This document shows positions 26,278-37,143 of a DNA stretch of 42,847 nt, in pieces (position 1 is the first letter of the stretch; each line of letters opens with the position of its first letter). The stretch spans positions 1-42,847 of the forward strand of contig JAFPZU010000108.1 in assembly GCA_017417105.1 (NCBI GenBank), read 5' to 3'. The translations under genes and the position numbers were made by a program. The notes below the pieces were generated by a model that saw nothing but the letters and a program-made list of their open reading frames with translations, was not told where the DNA came from and ran no database searches. Origin of the DNA: Lachnospiraceae bacterium. Its GTDB lineage: Bacteria > Bacillota > Clostridia > Lachnospirales > Lachnospiraceae.

Positions 26278-29200
26278 GAGCGCTTATTGAACCCATAAAG
26301 GAGCTTGGAATATATGACGACCTCGTAAGGTCCCTGAAAAAAAGCGGGATAACCGGGGTTACCGGACTGGTGGATTCTGCACGGACCATGTTTTCTTTTG
26401 CGCTGTCGGAAGGCAGGGCGCGTCTTTTGATCGCATCAGATGATATCAGAGCCAGACAGATAACAGACGAGGCATACCTGTATCACAGGGATGTTTTTTA
26501 TTATCCCGCAAGGGATATGATGTTTTATCAGGCTGATCTTTCAGGAAATCTGCTTATAAGGGAGAGGATGAGGGCGCTGAAGGCGCTGCTTGAGATAAAG
26601 GATGTGACGATCGTTACAACCTTCGATGCCCTTATGGAAAAAACGGCTCCGGCGTCCCTTATAAAAGACAATATCCTGAAGATTTCAAAGGGAGATACCG
26701 TTGACATGGAAGATCTTTCAGAACGTCTTCTGGATCTGGGATATGAGAGACTGAGTGAAGCGGAGGAACCCGGCCAGTACGCCGTAAGGGGAGGGATCAT
26801 AGATATCTATCCTCTGACCGCAGAGAATCCGGTAAGGATAGAGCTTTGGGGAGATGAGACGGACAGCATCAGGGAATATGATGCTTTAAGTCAGCGTTCC
26901 ATAGAGAAACTGGACAGCGTCATAATATATCCCGCAACGGATATCGTAACCGACAGGGATATGAGACTTCATGCAAAGGTTAAGATAGAAGAAGAGGGCA
27001 AAAAGCTGGGGGAAAACCTTAGAAAAGCCATGAAGACCGAGGCTGCCTACAGGATGGAGCAGTATACGGCACAGACAACAGAAGCGCTGGCTCTTGATAT
27101 GAAGATCAACATGTCGCCCCTTATAAGCTACCTCTATGACAGGAAAGAAACCCTGACGGATTATCTTAAGGGAAAGGATTGTTTTATCTTTATAGACGAA
27201 CCTGCAAGATGCGAGGAGCGGGCGAATGCCGTCTGGCAGGAATGGTCCGACAGTGCTTCCCACCGTATAGAGGCAGGATTCATGCTGCCTGGAGAGGCAG
27301 AAGTCATGATCCCCGGTGAGAGCGTGTTTTCACATCTCATGTCCATGCCGGTCTTTGCATCCTCAATGATAAGCATGCATCATGAAAGCTATAAGTATAT
27401 AGCGGATTTTGCGGTAAATACCCAGGGAATAAATTCATATAATAAAAGCTTTGACCAGCTGACATCGGATCTAGCAAGGTATAAAAAAAGAAGGAGCCGG
27501 GTGGTTATATTGTCCCCTTCCCACACAAGGGCGAAAAAGCTGACGGAAGATCTGACGGAACTCGATATAAACGCATTTTACAGCGAAGACGAAGACAGGG
27601 TGCTTTCGGGCGGTGAGATAATGGTATCCTACGGAAATCTTGCAAAGGGATATGAATTTCCTGACATAGGATTTGCCGTTATATCAGAGTCAGATATCTT
27701 CGGAGGCAGGGTCAGAAAGAAGCACAGAAGACACAGACATTTCGAGGGAAGCAGGATAGCTTCCTTTACGGATCTGACGCCCGGAGACTATGTGGTGCAT
27801 GAAGCTCACGGTATCGGCATATACAGGGGTCTTAAGAGCATTGAGATAGGCGGGGTCACAAGAGATTATGTCCGTATCGAGTATGGCGGAGGAAGCTTTG
27901 TGAACGTCATAGCTTCAAACCTTGATTCCCTCCAGAAGTACGCGGATCGCGATACAGAGAAAAGGGTGAAGCTCAACAAGCTCGGCGGTGCGGAGTGGAA
28001 AAAGACAAAGAGCAGGGTAAGACAGGCTGTAAGCGGGGTAGCCAAAAAGCTGGTGGAACTGTATTCGGCAAGGGCATTGAACGACGGGTACGTTTATGGC
28101 CCGGATACGGTCTGGCAGCAGGAGTTTGAAGAGCTCTTTCCTTATGAAGAAACGGATGACCAGTTAAGCGCCATAGAAGAGGTAAAGGCCGACATGCAGA
28201 GCAGCAAGATAATGGACAGGCTGATCTGCGGAGACGTAGGCTTCGGCAAAACGGAAATTGCCATAAGGGCTGCTTTTAAGGCCGTACAGGAGGGGAGACA
28301 GGTGGCGATGCTCGTTCCCACCACCATTCTTTGCGAGCAGCATATGCAGACCTTCACCCAGAGAATGTCTGCCTATCCCTTGCATATAGAGATGCTGTCG
28401 AGATTCCGTACGCCGACACAGATGAAAAAGACGATAGCGGGGCTAAAAAACGGCTCTGTCGATATAGTGATCGGAACCCACAGACTGCTTTCAAAGGATG
28501 TGGGGTTCAAGGATCTGGGACTTCTCATAGTTGACGAGGAGCAGCGGTTCGGAGTCACCCACAAGGAGCGCATAAAGGAGCTCAGAAAGAACGTGGATGT
28601 GCTGACTCTTACGGCAACGCCCATCCCCAGAACCCTGCACATGAGCCTTGCGGGAATAAGGGATATGTCACTTCTAAGGGAGGCGCCCCAGGACAGGCTT
28701 CCCATACAGACCTTCGTCATGGAGTACTCCGGGGAGATGGTCAGAGAAGCAATATCCAGGGAGCTTTCAAGAAACGGACAGGTGTACTATGTACACAACA
28801 GGGTAAATGATATTGCGGATGTTGCCGCAAGAGTTCAGGAGCTCGTCCCGGATGCAGTCTGCGCCTTTGCCCACGGGCAGATGAATGAAAGACAGCTTGA
28901 GGACATAATGGTGGACTTTATCAGCGGAGAGATAGACATCCTGGTGTCCACTACCATCATTGAGACGGGACTGGATATTCCCAATGTGAATACGATAATC
29001 GTGGATGACTCAGAGCGGATGGGACTTTCCCAGCTCTATCAGCTAAGAGGCCGGGTAGGGAGATCCAACCGGACTGCCTATGCCTTCCTTATGTACAGAA
29101 GAGACAGGATCCTTAAGGAAACGGCGGAGAAGCGCCTGACGGCAATAAAGGAGTTTACGGATCTTGGCTCCGGTTTCAAGATAGCCATGAAGGATCTTGA

Positions 29201-29789
29201 GATAAGGGGAGCAGGCAACGTGCTGGGAGCCGAGCAGTCCGGGCATATGGCGGAGGTAGGCTATGATCTTTATGTGAAGATGCTGGATGCTGCCGTAAAA
29301 AAGGAAAAGGGTCTTGAGGATCCCGGGGATTTTACAACCTTCATAGATATGGAGGTTGAGGCTCTGATCCCGGATACTTATGTCAGAAACGAGAATATGA
29401 AGCTTGATCTTTACAAGAGGATAGCTGCATTGTCTTCGGAGGAAGAGGCTCAGGACATGAGAGATGAGCTTCAGGACAGATTCGGAAAGATCCCAAAGGG
29501 AACGGAGAATCTTATACGGATAGCGCTCCTGCGTACAAGAGCTCATGCGCTTTTTATAGAGAACATGAAGGTTGCAAAGGATGAGATCGATATGTCGATA
29601 TATATTTCCGCAACGATAGATCCCACGAGGATAGCCCCGATGCTCTTAAGCTTTAACGGCCGTATGAGGTTTGTCACTACGGGAAAGCCTGTTTTTATCT
29701 ACTCTCTTACACCTGAAGAAAGGGATCTTGAGGATAAGATGGATCTGGTGTCATCCGTCCTGGACGGGATGGAATCACTAACACATTGA
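26274..29789 (+). CDS. mfd: Transcription-repair coupling factor
   Basis: Mfd pushes stalled RNA polymerase off DNA lesions and recruits UvrA for repair of the transcribed strand. Its 1171 aa show the full layout: UvrB-like region (1 to about 350), RNA polymerase interaction domain of CarD type (about 500-570; YVVHEAHGIGIYRG), RecG-like translocase with Walker A GDVGFGKT (653-660), Walker B DEEQ (754-757) and TATPIPRTL, and the C-terminal autoinhibitory TRCF domain (about 1020-1120). It overlaps pth by four bases. No clear terminator follows; a promoter for pncB overlaps its end. Confidence 0.97.
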   Translation: MRALIEPIKELGIYDDLVRSLKKSGITGVTGLVDSARTMFSFALSEGRARLLIASDDIRARQITDEAYLYHRDVFYYPARDMMFYQADLSGNLLIRERMRALKALLEIKDVTIVTTFDALMEKTAPASLIKDNILKISKGDTVDMEDLSERLLDLGYERLSEAEEPGQYAVRGGIIDIYPLTAENPVRIELWGDETDSIREYDALSQRSIEKLDSVIIYPATDIVTDRDMRLHAKVKIEEEGKKLGENLRKAMKTEAAYRMEQYTAQTTEALALDMKINMSPLISYLYDRKETLTDYLKGKDCFIFIDEPARCEERANAVWQEWSDSASHRIEAGFMLPGEAEVMIPGESVFSHLMSMPVFASSMISMHHESYKYIADFAVNTQGINSYNKSFDQLTSDLARYKKRRSRVVILSPSHTRAKKLTEDLTELDINAFYSEDEDRVLSGGEIMVSYGNLAKGYEFPDIGFAVISESDIFGGRVRKKHRRHRHFEGSRIASFTDLTPGDYVVHEAHGIGIYRGLKSIEIGGVTRDYVRIEYGGGSFVNVIASNLDSLQKYADRDTEKRVKLNKLGGAEWKKTKSRVRQAVSGVAKKLVELYSARALNDGYVYGPDTVWQQEFEELFPYEETDDQLSAIEEVKADMQSSKIMDRLICGDVGFGKTEIAIRAAFKAVQEGRQVAMLVPTTILCEQHMQTFTQRMSAYPLHIEMLSRFRTPTQMKKTIAGLKNGSVDIVIGTHRLLSKDVGFKDLGLLIVDEEQRFGVTHKERIKELRKNVDVLTLTATPIPRTLHMSLAGIRDMSLLREAPQDRLPIQTFVMEYSGEMVREAISRELSRNGQVYYVHNRVNDIADVAARVQELVPDAVCAFAHGQMNERQLEDIMVDFISGEIDILVSTTIIETGLDIPNVNTIIVDDSERMGLSQLYQLRGRVGRSNRTAYAFLMYRRDRILKETAEKRLTAIKEFTDLGSGFKIAMKDLEIRGAGNVLGAEQSGHMAEVGYDLYVKMLDAAVKKEKGLEDPGDFTTFIDMEVEALIPDTYVRNENMKLDLYKRIAALSSEEEAQDMRDELQDRFGKIPKGTENLIRIALLRTRAHALFIENMKVAKDEIDMSIYISATIDPTRIAPMLLSFNGRMRFVTTGKPVFIYSLTPEERDLEDKMDLVSSVLDGMESLTH

Positions 29790-29815
29790 TAATATTCCCT
29801 TATATATGATAAAAT
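29786..29815 (+). promoter_or_regulatory. Promoter of pncB
   Basis: TTGATA at 29786-29791 overlaps the mfd stop codon. TAAAAT at 29810-29815 (18-base spacer) or GATAAA at 29808-29813 (16-base spacer) can serve as -10. The leader to the ATG at 29859 is short and carries an AGGAAAAGG site. Confidence 0.5.
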
Positions 29816-29858
29816 AACGGGTCAATGCAATTTTGAAAACAAAGAGGCAGGAAAAGGT

Positions 29859-31310
29859 ATGGACAGACAGAATCTGACACTGCTCACGGATCTTTATGAG
29901 CTTACTATGATGCAGGGCTATTTCAAGAATGAAAACGCCAACCGCACCGTGATCTTTGATATGTTTTACCGGACGAATCCGCTGGAGAGCGGGTATGCGG
30001 TAATGGCGGGACTTGAGCAGGTTATACAGTATATAAAGGAACTGAGATTTGAAAGCGAGGATATAGATTATCTCAGGAGTCTGGGGATCTTTCAGGAGGA
30101 TTTTCTTGATTATCTGAAAGATTTCCGGTTCACCGGCTCCATCTGGTCGATTCCCGAGGGAGAAGTTATTTTCCCCAGGGAGCCCTTGGTGAAAGTCATA
30201 GCGCCCATCATGCAGGCTCAGCTTGTGGAGACCGCCATATTGAATATAATAAACCATCAGTCGCTTATAGCCACAAAGACCGCCAGGGTCTGCTACGCGG
30301 CCCGCGGTGACGGAGTGATGGAATTCGGCTTAAGGCGCGCACAGGGGCCGGATGCCGGAACCTACGGCGCGAGGGCAGCCATGATAGGAGGCTGCGTCGG
30401 AACGTCAAACGTTCTTGCGGGACAGCTATTTAATGTTCCGGTTAAGGGAACGAACGCCCATTCCTGGGTCATGAGCTTTCCGGATGAACTGACGGCTTTC
30501 AGAAAGTATGCGGAGATCTACCCCGACGCCTGCCTTCTTGTGGCGGATACCTATGATACCCTGAAATCCGGGGTGCCCAATGCCATAAAAGTCTTCAGTG
30601 AACTCAGGGACAAAGGCATACATCCGAAGCTGTACGGCGTACGGTTTGATTCCGGGGATCTTGCCTATCTGTCCAAAAAAGCCAGGGTCATGCTGGATGA
30701 AGCGGGCTTTACTGATGCCGTGCTTTCCGCATCAAATGACCTGGATGAATTCCTCATAGATTCCCTTAAGGTACAGGGCGCAAAGATCACAAGCTGGGGT
30801 GTCGGCACAAACCTTATAACCTCAAAGGACTGGCCGGCGTTTGGGGGAGTGTATAAGCTTGCCGGAGTGGTTAATGATGACGGAACCTGTACCCCGAAGA
30901 TAAAGCTTTCGGAGAATTCCGAGAAGATCACGAATCCGGGGGATAAGAAGATAATAAGGGTTTATGACGAAGAGGGAAAGGTCAAGGCGGATCTTATCTG
31001 TCTTACGGATGAGGAATTTAACCCCTCAGAGGATCTGACGCTCTTTGATCCGCAGGAGCCCTGGAAAAGGACCCATTTAAAGGGCGGCACCTATACCATG
31101 AGGGAACTTATGATACAGGTCTTTGACAAAGGGGAGTGCGTATATACGTCGCCTTCCGTCATGGAAATGAGGGAGTACTGCAAGAAAGAGCTTGAAACTC
31201 TTTGGGATGAGACAAGGCGTCTGGTGAATCCCCACATGGTCTACGTGGATCTTTCCCAGAAGCTGTATGATATGAGGCTGAAGTTATTAGACGAGATGAG
31301 TTTAAAGTGA
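29859..31310 (+). CDS. pncB: Nicotinate phosphoribosyltransferase
   Basis: The enzyme joins nicotinate to PRPP to give nicotinate mononucleotide, the entry step of NAD salvage. The start LLTDLYELTMMQGY, the EFGLRRAQGPDAG loop, the GTNAHSWVMSF segment (autophosphorylated His region) and VRFDSGDLAYLS match the family. The 483-aa length is that of the Firmicute form. It has its own promoter at the end of mfd. It uses PRPP made by the Prs encoded at 19327. Repeat copy B begins directly after its stop codon. Confidence 0.95.
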   Translation: MDRQNLTLLTDLYELTMMQGYFKNENANRTVIFDMFYRTNPLESGYAVMAGLEQVIQYIKELRFESEDIDYLRSLGIFQEDFLDYLKDFRFTGSIWSIPEGEVIFPREPLVKVIAPIMQAQLVETAILNIINHQSLIATKTARVCYAARGDGVMEFGLRRAQGPDAGTYGARAAMIGGCVGTSNVLAGQLFNVPVKGTNAHSWVMSFPDELTAFRKYAEIYPDACLLVADTYDTLKSGVPNAIKVFSELRDKGIHPKLYGVRFDSGDLAYLSKKARVMLDEAGFTDAVLSASNDLDEFLIDSLKVQGAKITSWGVGTNLITSKDWPAFGGVYKLAGVVNDDGTCTPKIKLSENSEKITNPGDKKIIRVYDEEGKVKADLICLTDEEFNPSEDLTLFDPQEPWKRTHLKGGTYTMRELMIQVFDKGECVYTSPSVMEMREYCKKELETLWDETRRLVNPHMVYVDLSQKLYDMRLKLLDEMSLK

Positions 31311-31458
31311 CAAAAGTAATTGACACCACGCAAGCTTGCTTGCAGTGGGGGCAATTGCTTTGGGCACACCCTACATGAGCAAGTAGTGGGGGAGGGGCCC
31401 CACGGATTGCGAATGGAGGGAGGATTGTGGGAGTGCGAAGCACGGAACAATCCGTTTA
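31311..31458 (+). repeat. Dispersed structured repeat, copy B
   Basis: This is the second copy of the element at 23107-23258, in opposite orientation about 8 kb away. It fills almost the whole gap from the pncB stop to the ileS ribosome binding site, so it is transcribed as part of the ileS leader. In the first hairpin the outer pairs are AATTG/CAATT here and AATTA/TAATT in copy A, so two positions changed together and kept pairing. Both copies keep the terminal hairpin with GTGC-GAA-GCAC. Confidence 0.85.
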
Positions 31459-31480
31459 AAAAGTGACTGAGGAGACAAAT

Positions 31481-31681
31481 ATGTATCAGAAGGTTAATAC
31501 AGATCTGAATTTTGTGGACAGGGAAAAAGAGGTTGAGAAGTTCTGGAAGGATGAGGACATTTTCAGAAAGTCCATGGAGAGCCGTAAGGACGGTCCTACC
31601 TATACTTTCTATGACGGCCCTCCGACTGCAAACGGAAAACCTCATATAGGCCATGTCCTGACCAGGGTAATAAGGATATGA
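31481..31681 (+). CDS. ileS: Isoleucyl-tRNA synthetase, N-terminal fragment before frameshift
   Basis: These 66 codons encode the start of IleRS up to and past the HIGH signature (PHIGH, residues 54-58) and TRVI, then run into TGA. The next frame continues the protein at once (see 31678-34635). One A appears missing from the run at 31672-31673: adding it restores the expected TRVIKDMIPRY reading. The ATG at 31481 has GGAG seven bases upstream; a GTG at 31463 has none. The split is most simply a sequencing or assembly error or a recent mutation. The ATGA overlap of stop and next ATG would also permit re-initiation. Confidence 0.85.
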   Translation: MYQKVNTDLNFVDREKEVEKFWKDEDIFRKSMESRKDGPTYTFYDGPPTANGKPHIGHVLTRVIRI

Positions 31682-34635
31682 TCCCAAGGTACCGGACAAT
31701 GAAGGGCTATTATGTGCCGAGAAAGGCCGGATGGGATACCCATGGTCTTCCTGTGGAGCTTGAGGTTGAAAAGAAGCTGGGACTTGATGGCAAGGATCAG
31801 ATCGAGGATTACGGTCTTGAGCCTTTCATTCATGAATGTAAGGAATCCGTATGGAAATATAAGGGCATGTGGGAGCAGTTTTCCGGTCAGGTCGGATTCT
31901 GGGCGGACATGGACGATCCCTATGTTACCTATCATGATGATTTCATCGAGTCCGAATGGTGGGCCTTAAAGCAGATATATGACAAGGGTCTTTTATACAA
32001 GGGTTTCAAGATAGTTCCTTACTGTCCGAGATGTGGGACACCATTGTCCTCCCATGAGGTGGCTCAGGGCTACAAGCAGGTTAAGGAGCGCTCGGCCATC
32101 GCAAGGTTTAAAGTCGTCGGAGAGGATAATAAATACATCCTTGCATGGACCACAACCCCCTGGACGCTTCCCAGCAACGTGGCTCTCTGCGTGAATCCGG
32201 AAGAGGAATACTCCGAGATAAAAACAAAAGACGGCTATACATATATAATGGCGAAGGCTCTTGCGGAAAAGGTGCTGGGTGGAGAAGATGCCCCAACAGC
32301 GCCCTACGAGATAATAAAAACCTGTAAGGGAACGGATCTTTGCGGGATCGAATACGAGCCATTATTCTCCTGCGCTGCGGAGGTGGCTGCAAAACAGCAT
32401 AAAAAAGCCCATTTTGTGGTAGCCGATAATTACGTCACCATGGAAGACGGTACCGGAGTTGTACATATAGCTCCGGCTTTCGGTGAGGACGACGCCAGAG
32501 TCGGACGGGAGAATGACCTTCCCCTGGTGCAGCTCGTTGACGACAAGGGAAACATGACGGAAGAGACACCTTTTGCCGGAAAGTTTGTAAAGGATGCCGA
32601 TCCGGAGATAATAAAGGATCTGGATAAAAGGGGCCTGCTGTTCTCGGCGCCGAAATTCGAGCATGACTATCCTTTCTGCTGGAGATGTGATACTCCTCTT
32701 ATATATTATGCAAGAGAATCCTGGTTCATAAAGGTCACTGAAGTTAAGGATCAGATGATCGAGAACAATAAAAAGATTAACTGGATCCCCCAGAACATCG
32801 GAACCGGAAGGTTCGGCGAGTGGCTTAACAACATCCAGGACTGGGCGGTATCGAGGAACAGATATTGGGGCACGCCCTTAAATATATGGGAATGTCCGGA
32901 TTGCGGAGAAAGACTCTCCGTAGGATCCAGGGAAGAACTCTTTAAGCTCACGGGACTTGAAGAAGCAAAGACCGTCGAGCTCCACAGGCCGTTCATAGAT
33001 AAATTTGAGATAAAATGCGAAAAATGCGGCAGTATGATGAAACGGGTGCCCGAGGTTATTGACTGCTGGTTTGATTCGGGAGCCATGCCTTTTGCCCAGC
33101 ATCATTATCCGTTTGAGAATAAAGAACTTTTCGAGCAGCAGTATCCGGCAGCTTTCATATCAGAAGCTGTGGATCAGACCAGGGGATGGTTTTATTCCCT
33201 CCATGCGGAGTCCACGCTGCTCTTTGGAAAACCCGCTTATGAGAACGTCATAGTGCTGGGGTTAGTCCTTGATGAGGACGGAAACAAGATGAGCAAGTCC
33301 AAGGGTAATTCGGTGGATCCCTTTGAGGCGCTCGACAGGTTCGGAGCAGACGCCATAAGGTGGTATTTCTATATTAATTCAGCGCCCTGGCTTCCCAACC
33401 GGTTCCATGACAAGGCGGTGGTTGAGTGTCAGAGGAAGTTCATGGGAACTCTTTGGAATACCTACGCTTTCTTTGTTCTCTATGCCAACATAGATGAATT
33501 TGATGCCACAAAATACAGCCTGGAGCCTGAAAAGCTTCCGGTCATGGATAAGTGGATCCTGTCAAAGCTGAATTCCTGCGTGAAATCTACCGACGGGTTC
33601 CTGAATGATTATAAGATCACTGAGGCGGCAAAGTGCCTTCAGGATTTCGTGGACGATATGAGCAACTGGTATGTAAGGCGTACAAGGGAGAGATTCTGGG
33701 CTTCGGGGATGGAGCAGGATAAGATAAACGCCTATATGACGCTCTACACCTGCCTTGTTACCATATGTAAGGCAGCAGCTCCCATGATCCCGTTCATGAC
33801 GGAGGAGATCTACAGGAATCTCGTGCTGTCCATAGCGCCTGATGAGCCCCGGTCGATACATCTCCTTGATTATCCGGTGTGCGATGAGAGCCTTATCGAT
33901 GAAGAGCTTGAAAAGAATATGAAGGAAGTCCTGGACATAGTGGTTCTCGGAAGGGCTGCAAGAAATGCGGTTAATATAAAGAACAGACAGCCTATAGCCA
34001 AAATGTATGTAAAGGCAGAAGATACGGTTTCGGATTTCTATACAGACATAATAGCTGATGAACTGAACGTCAAGTCAGTGGAGTTTTCCGATGATGTGCG
34101 GGGCTATACAACCTATACCTTTAAGCCCCAGCTTCGGACCGTAGGACCTAAATACGGAAAGCAGCTTCAGGGAATAAAAGACTACCTTGCGGGAGTTGAC
34201 GGCAATGAAGCCATGGACACCTTAAATGCCGGCGGGGAGCTTAAATTTGATGTGGCAGGTACTGAGGTCGTGCTGGGAAAGGATGATCTTCTCATCGAGA
34301 TGACCTCTAAGGAAGGCTTCGTGGAGCAGGGGGATAATAAGATCACGGTAGTGCTCGACACAAATCTTACCCCCGAACTCATTGAAGAAGGATATGTGAG
34401 GGAACTCATATCCAAGATACAGACAATGCGCAAGGAGGCCGGATTTGAGGTTATGGATCTTATAACGGTCTATGAAAAGGACAACGAGACCCTTGCAAAA
34501 TATCTGTCCGATAACCGGGACTTTGTGCTTAAGGAAGTCATGGCTACGGACATAGTGACTGACAGTGCGGACGGTTATACAAAAGAGTGGGATATCAACG
34601 GCGAACACGTTACGCTCGGCGTAAAAAAGAATTGA
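31678..34635 (+). CDS. ileS: Isoleucyl-tRNA synthetase, main part after frameshift
   Basis: IleRS charges tRNA-Ile and edits misactivated valine. This frame holds 985 codons: DTHGLPVE, the editing domain with the [11 protein letters not shown] loop (from about residue 155), KMSKS (537-541 of this frame), the anticodon-binding helices, and the long C-terminal tail of the eukaryote-like, Clostridia-common type. Together with the 66-codon piece the protein would be about 1050 aa, the full family length, so nothing but one base seems lost. The true start is 31481; the ATG at 31678 is an internal Met. No T-box leader is visible upstream. glgP follows 12 bases later. Confidence 0.93.
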   Translation: MIPRYRTMKGYYVPRKAGWDTHGLPVELEVEKKLGLDGKDQIEDYGLEPFIHECKESVWKYKGMWEQFSGQVGFWADMDDPYVTYHDDFIESEWWALKQIYDKGLLYKGFKIVPYCPRCGTPLSSHEVAQGYKQVKERSAIARFKVVGEDNKYILAWTTTPWTLPSNVALCVNPEEEYSEIKTKDGYTYIMAKALAEKVLGGEDAPTAPYEIIKTCKGTDLCGIEYEPLFSCAAEVAAKQHKKAHFVVADNYVTMEDGTGVVHIAPAFGEDDARVGRENDLPLVQLVDDKGNMTEETPFAGKFVKDADPEIIKDLDKRGLLFSAPKFEHDYPFCWRCDTPLIYYARESWFIKVTEVKDQMIENNKKINWIPQNIGTGRFGEWLNNIQDWAVSRNRYWGTPLNIWECPDCGERLSVGSREELFKLTGLEEAKTVELHRPFIDKFEIKCEKCGSMMKRVPEVIDCWFDSGAMPFAQHHYPFENKELFEQQYPAAFISEAVDQTRGWFYSLHAESTLLFGKPAYENVIVLGLVLDEDGNKMSKSKGNSVDPFEALDRFGADAIRWYFYINSAPWLPNRFHDKAVVECQRKFMGTLWNTYAFFVLYANIDEFDATKYSLEPEKLPVMDKWILSKLNSCVKSTDGFLNDYKITEAAKCLQDFVDDMSNWYVRRTRERFWASGMEQDKINAYMTLYTCLVTICKAAAPMIPFMTEEIYRNLVLSIAPDEPRSIHLLDYPVCDESLIDEELEKNMKEVLDIVVLGRAARNAVNIKNRQPIAKMYVKAEDTVSDFYTDIIADELNVKSVEFSDDVRGYTTYTFKPQLRTVGPKYGKQLQGIKDYLAGVDGNEAMDTLNAGGELKFDVAGTEVVLGKDDLLIEMTSKEGFVEQGDNKITVVLDTNLTPELIEEGYVRELISKIQTMRKEAGFEVMDLITVYEKDNETLAKYLSDNRDFVLKEVMATDIVTDSADGYTKEWDINGEHVTLGVKKN

Positions 34636-34647
34636 AAAGGAGACGAC

Positions 34648-37131
34648 ATGTTAGCTGCAAACACAAATTTTGACAAAGAAGGATTTAAGAAAGAAGTTAA
34701 GGAGCAGGTAAAGGTGCTCTACCGCAAGACCCTGCAGGAGGCAACCCCTCAGCAGGTCTTCCAGGCGGTCTGCTATGCGGTCAAGGACACCATAATAGAC
34801 AACTGGATGAAGACCCAGAAGGCTATGGATGCCCAGGATCCCAAGACAGTTTACTACATGTCCATGGAGTTCCTTATGGGAAGGGCGCTGGGCAATACCC
34901 TTATAAATCTCTGCGAGTTCAAGGAGGTTAAGAAGGCCTTAAAGGAGCTGGATATCGATCTTAATGCCATTGAGGATCAGGAGCCGGATGCAGCTTTGGG
35001 AAACGGAGGTCTCGGAAGACTTGCTGCCTGCTTCCTTGATTCCCTTGCAACCCTGGGGTATCCCGCCTACGGATGCGGCATAAGATACAGATATGGAATG
35101 TTCAAACAGAAGATCAGGGACGGGTATCAGATGGAGATTCCCGATGACTGGCTTAGAGACGGCAATCCTTTCGAGCTTCGCAGACATGAATATAAAAAGG
35201 AAGTAAAGTTTGGCGGCTACGTAAGGGTTGAGACCGATGAAAAGGGAAGGAATAAATTCATTCAGGAAGGCTATCAGTCGGTAAATGCCATACCGTATGA
35301 TATGCCCATAGCCGGCTACGGCAACGGGATAGTCAATACCCTCCGCATATGGGATGCGGAGCCTGTAGAGTGCTTTGAGCTTGATTCCTTTGATAAGGGA
35401 GACTATCACAAGGCAGTAGAGCAGGATAACCTGGCCCGCAATATAGTTGAGGTTCTTTATCCCAACGACAATCACTACGCAGGAAAGGAACTCAGACTTA
35501 AACAGCAGTACTTCTTCATCTCTGCCTCCGTACAGGAAGCGGTGGCTAAGTACATGAGAAAGCATGATGATATCAGGAAGTTTGCGGAGAAGAACGTCTT
35601 CCAGCTTAATGATACCCATCCGACAGTTGCGGTACCCGAGCTCATGAGAGTCCTCATGGATGATTATAACCTTACCTGGGATGAGGCCTGGTCCGTAACT
35701 ACAAGAACCTGCGCCTATACCAACCATACCATCATGAGCGAGGCATTGGAGAAGTGGCCGCTGGAGCTTTTCTCCAGACTGCTGCCCCGTATATATCAGA
35801 TAGTGGAAGAGATAAACCGCCGTTTCTGCCTGCATATCGCCGAGAAATATCCCGGTGATCAGGAAAAGGTCAGGAAGATGGCCATAGTCTATGACGGACA
35901 GGTACGCATGGCAAACCTTGCGATCTGCGCAGGCTTCTCCGTAAACGGTGTTGCAAGGCTTCATACCGAGATCCTTAAGAAGCAGGAGCTTAGGGACTTC
36001 TATGAGATGTTCCCCGAGAAGTTTAACAATAAGACAAACGGCATTACCCAGAGGAGATTCCTGCTGCACGGTAACCCGCTGCTTGCAGAATGGGTAACTG
36101 ACCATATAGGACCTGACTGGATCACGGATCTTTCCACCATCAAGGGAATGGAAACCTATGCCGAGGATCACAAGGCTCAGAAGGAGTTCATGAACATAAA
36201 GTACAAGAACAAGGAGCGCCTTGCTAAGTACATCCTGGAGCACAACGGAGTGGAGGTAGATCCCAGATCGATCTTTGATATCCAGGTAAAGAGACTGCAT
36301 GAGTACAAGAGACAGCTTCTGAACATTCTGCATGTCATGTATCTTTACAATAAGATAAAGGCGAATCCCTCAATGGAGTTCACCCCCAGGACCTTCATAT
36401 TCGGAGCAAAGGCAGCTGCAGGCTATAAGATAGCAAAGCTTACCATAAAGCTCATAAACAGCGTTGCCGATGTTGTAAATAACGACGCATCCATTAACGG
36501 AAAGATAAAAGTCGTATTTATAGAAGACTACAGGGTATCAAACGCCGAGATCATATTCGCTGCGGCGGATGTATCCGAGCAGATATCCACAGCTTCAAAG
36601 GAAGCATCCGGCACCGGAAACATGAAGTTCATGCTCAACGGAGCGCTGACTATTGGAACCATGGACGGAGCCAATGTTGAGATGGCGGAAGAAGTCGGTG
36701 AGGAAAATATGTTTATATTCGGAATGTCTTCGGATGAGGTCATTAATTACGAAAATAATGGCGGCTATGATCCCATGAGCATCTTTAACAGCGATCAGGA
36801 GATCAGGGATGTGCTGATGCAGCTTATTAACGGATTCTATTCAAAGTCGGATCCGGAGCTCTTCAGGGATATCTACAACTCGCTGTTAAATACACAGTCC
36901 ACCTCAAAGGCAGACACCTACTTCATCTTAAAGGATTTCCGCAGCTATGCAGAAGCCCAGGAGAAGGTGGAAGAGTGCTATAAGAATGAAAAGGAATGGG
37001 CAAGGAAAGCCATTCTTAATGTAGCTGCAGCCGGGAAGTTCTCGTCAGACCGTACTATACAGGAGTACGTGGATGAGGTCTGGCATCTGGATCAGATAGA
37101 GCTGAAAAAGGCAAGCGGCAGAAAGAAGTAG
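34648..37131 (+). CDS. glgP: Glycogen phosphorylase
   Basis: This enzyme releases glucose 1-phosphate from alpha-1,4-glucan ends with a pyridoxal phosphate cofactor. Its 827 aa have the normal GT35 layout. Conserved stretches include YMSMEFLMGRALGN, the EDQEPDAALGNGGLGRLAAC substrate region and the cofactor site EASGTGNMKF with Lys near 660. It begins 12 bases after ileS with GGAGA upstream. It closes the glycogen cycle with glgC-glgD about 10 kb upstream, though it belongs to a different transcription unit. Confidence 0.97.
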   Translation: MLAANTNFDKEGFKKEVKEQVKVLYRKTLQEATPQQVFQAVCYAVKDTIIDNWMKTQKAMDAQDPKTVYYMSMEFLMGRALGNTLINLCEFKEVKKALKELDIDLNAIEDQEPDAALGNGGLGRLAACFLDSLATLGYPAYGCGIRYRYGMFKQKIRDGYQMEIPDDWLRDGNPFELRRHEYKKEVKFGGYVRVETDEKGRNKFIQEGYQSVNAIPYDMPIAGYGNGIVNTLRIWDAEPVECFELDSFDKGDYHKAVEQDNLARNIVEVLYPNDNHYAGKELRLKQQYFFISASVQEAVAKYMRKHDDIRKFAEKNVFQLNDTHPTVAVPELMRVLMDDYNLTWDEAWSVTTRTCAYTNHTIMSEALEKWPLELFSRLLPRIYQIVEEINRRFCLHIAEKYPGDQEKVRKMAIVYDGQVRMANLAICAGFSVNGVARLHTEILKKQELRDFYEMFPEKFNNKTNGITQRRFLLHGNPLLAEWVTDHIGPDWITDLSTIKGMETYAEDHKAQKEFMNIKYKNKERLAKYILEHNGVEVDPRSIFDIQVKRLHEYKRQLLNILHVMYLYNKIKANPSMEFTPRTFIFGAKAAAGYKIAKLTIKLINSVADVVNNDASINGKIKVVFIEDYRVSNAEIIFAAADVSEQISTASKEASGTGNMKFMLNGALTIGTMDGANVEMAEEVGEENMFIFGMSSDEVINYENNGGYDPMSIFNSDQEIRDVLMQLINGFYSKSDPELFRDIYNSLLNTQSTSKADTYFILKDFRSYAEAQEKVEECYKNEKEWARKAILNVAAAGKFSSDRTIQEYVDEVWHLDQIELKKASGRKK

Positions 37132-37143
37132 GAGTAAGACCCT

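Noticed and set aside
23107..31458. Composite transposon bounded by the two inverted repeat copies
   Set aside because: The copies lack transposase genes and the 8 kb between them holds ordinary housekeeping genes (glg, pth, mfd, pncB).
31311..31480. T-box riboswitch upstream of ileS
   Set aside because: No specifier-loop layout, no conserved T-box GGTGG sequence and no terminator/antiterminator pair; the space is filled by the dispersed repeat.
34939..36333. 464-aa minus-strand frame opposite glgP
   Set aside because: Antisense shadow of a highly conserved glycogen phosphorylase gene; composition reflects the opposite strand's codon use.
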